Made by a program: the position numbers and the translations under genes
Source: Halieaceae bacterium
Lineage (GTDB): Bacteria > Pseudomonadota > Gammaproteobacteria > Pseudomonadales > Halieaceae
DNA: 5,692 nucleotides
Assembly: GCA_011524755.1 (NCBI GenBank)
Contig: WTJR01000147.1
Coordinates: forward strand, 4,888 to 10,579
Reading direction: 5' to 3'
Part shown: positions 5,538-5,692 of the stretch, in pieces
Layout of the letters: every line of letters begins with the position of its first letter
Numbering within the stretch: position 1 is the stretch's first letter
Notes under the pieces: generated by a model
Told to the model about the DNA's origin: nothing
What the model saw: the letters and a program-made list of their open reading frames with translations, nothing else
Databases searched by the model: none

Positions 5538-5692
5538 GTGATCGTCGACTTCCACACTCATTCTCTCGCATCCGATGGCGCCTTGGCGCCGATGGAGCTG
5601 TTGCGGCGTGCGAAAGCGGCTGGCGTTCAGCAGTTTGCGCTGACTGACCACGACACCACGGCGGGATATCTAGCGGTCAGACACACGAGTGA
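5538..5692 (+). CDS. rnm: PHP-domain phosphoesterase, Rnm/TrpH (RNase AM) type, N-terminal fragment (cut by window edge)
   Basis: The first 51 codons of a plus-strand gene run open to the right edge. The translation contains IVDFHTHS (HxH metal ligands), LASDGALAP and ALTDHDT, the opening motifs of PHP-domain phosphoesterases. E. coli YciV (renamed Rnm, RNase AM) begins in the same way (DLHSHTTASDG, then ITDHDTT); that enzyme is a cytoplasmic 5'-3' exoribonuclease that trims 5' ends of rRNAs and can act on 3',5'-bisphosphonucleotides. The start is taken as GTG 5538, the only start codon close to the first motif. There is no good Shine-Dalgarno upstream. The gene is divergent from yciB, a pairing I recall from other gammaproteobacteria. 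PHP family membership is secure; the Rnm assignment is inferred from the N-terminus and context only. Confidence 0.82.
   Translation, partial: MIVDFHTHSLASDGALAPMELLRRAKAAGVQQFALTDHDTTAGYLAVRHTS

Noticed and set aside
5473..5571. Upstream extension of the yciB frame (33 more residues)
   Set aside because: It would overlap the divergent PHP-domain gene, and the conserved family start MKQLL(E/D)FLPL begins at 5472.
5577..5590. Two GGCGCC palindromes separated by TT
   Set aside because: They lie within the conserved PHP motif codons (Gly-Ala-Leu-Ala), the 2-base loop is unfavourable for a hairpin, and no T run follows; coding constraint explains them.

Overview
The window reads as ordinary chromosomal housekeeping DNA from a gammaproteobacterium. 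Three things suggest this: a YciB-type septation protein gene lies divergent from an rnm/trpH-type PHP phosphoesterase gene; a YgiM-like SH3b/coiled-coil/membrane-anchor protein is present; and RimO and RluA closely resemble the Escherichia coli proteins. A marine or environmental lineage would fit, but I cannot name the genus. Base composition looks even from end to end. I see no insertion sequence, integrase, tRNA, rRNA, CRISPR array or phage gene, and no gene-free stretch longer than about 65 bases.

Layout, right to left along the minus strand: yciB (4852-5472), ygiM-like gene (4121-4828), exported cyclophilin (3506-4102), pdxJ (2742-3509), rluA (2047-2745), a DUF2244 membrane protein (1506-2009), rimO (150-1469) and the first 46 codons of an RsmE-family RNA methyltransferase (1-139, cut by the window edge). 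Neighbours overlap by 4 bp or are separated by 10-37 bp, and I see no terminator, so this is probably one long operon or a set of overlapping transcripts. On the plus strand, from 5538 to the end, is the beginning of a PHP-domain phosphoesterase gene, divergent from yciB across a 65-bp intergenic region that should hold both promoters.

The genes fall into two functional blocks. The promoter-proximal block is envelope related: the inner-membrane protein YciB, a periplasm-facing membrane-anchored SH3b protein and a periplasmic prolyl isomerase. The distal block is mostly ribosome and RNA modification: RluA (23S rRNA/tRNA pseudouridine), RimO (methylthiolation of ribosomal protein S12) and the RsmE-type methyltransferase. 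PdxJ (vitamin B6 synthesis) and the DUF2244 protein are interspersed. Four of the nine genes appear to use GTG starts, and several start sites have weak Shine-Dalgarno sequences, as expected where translation is coupled.

I found no convincing undescribed system. The points most worth a second look are the PdxJ variant with altered substrate-binding residues, the clustering of three ribosome-modifying enzymes, the start-site questions, and a cyclophilin with Arg at the position of the drug-binding Trp.
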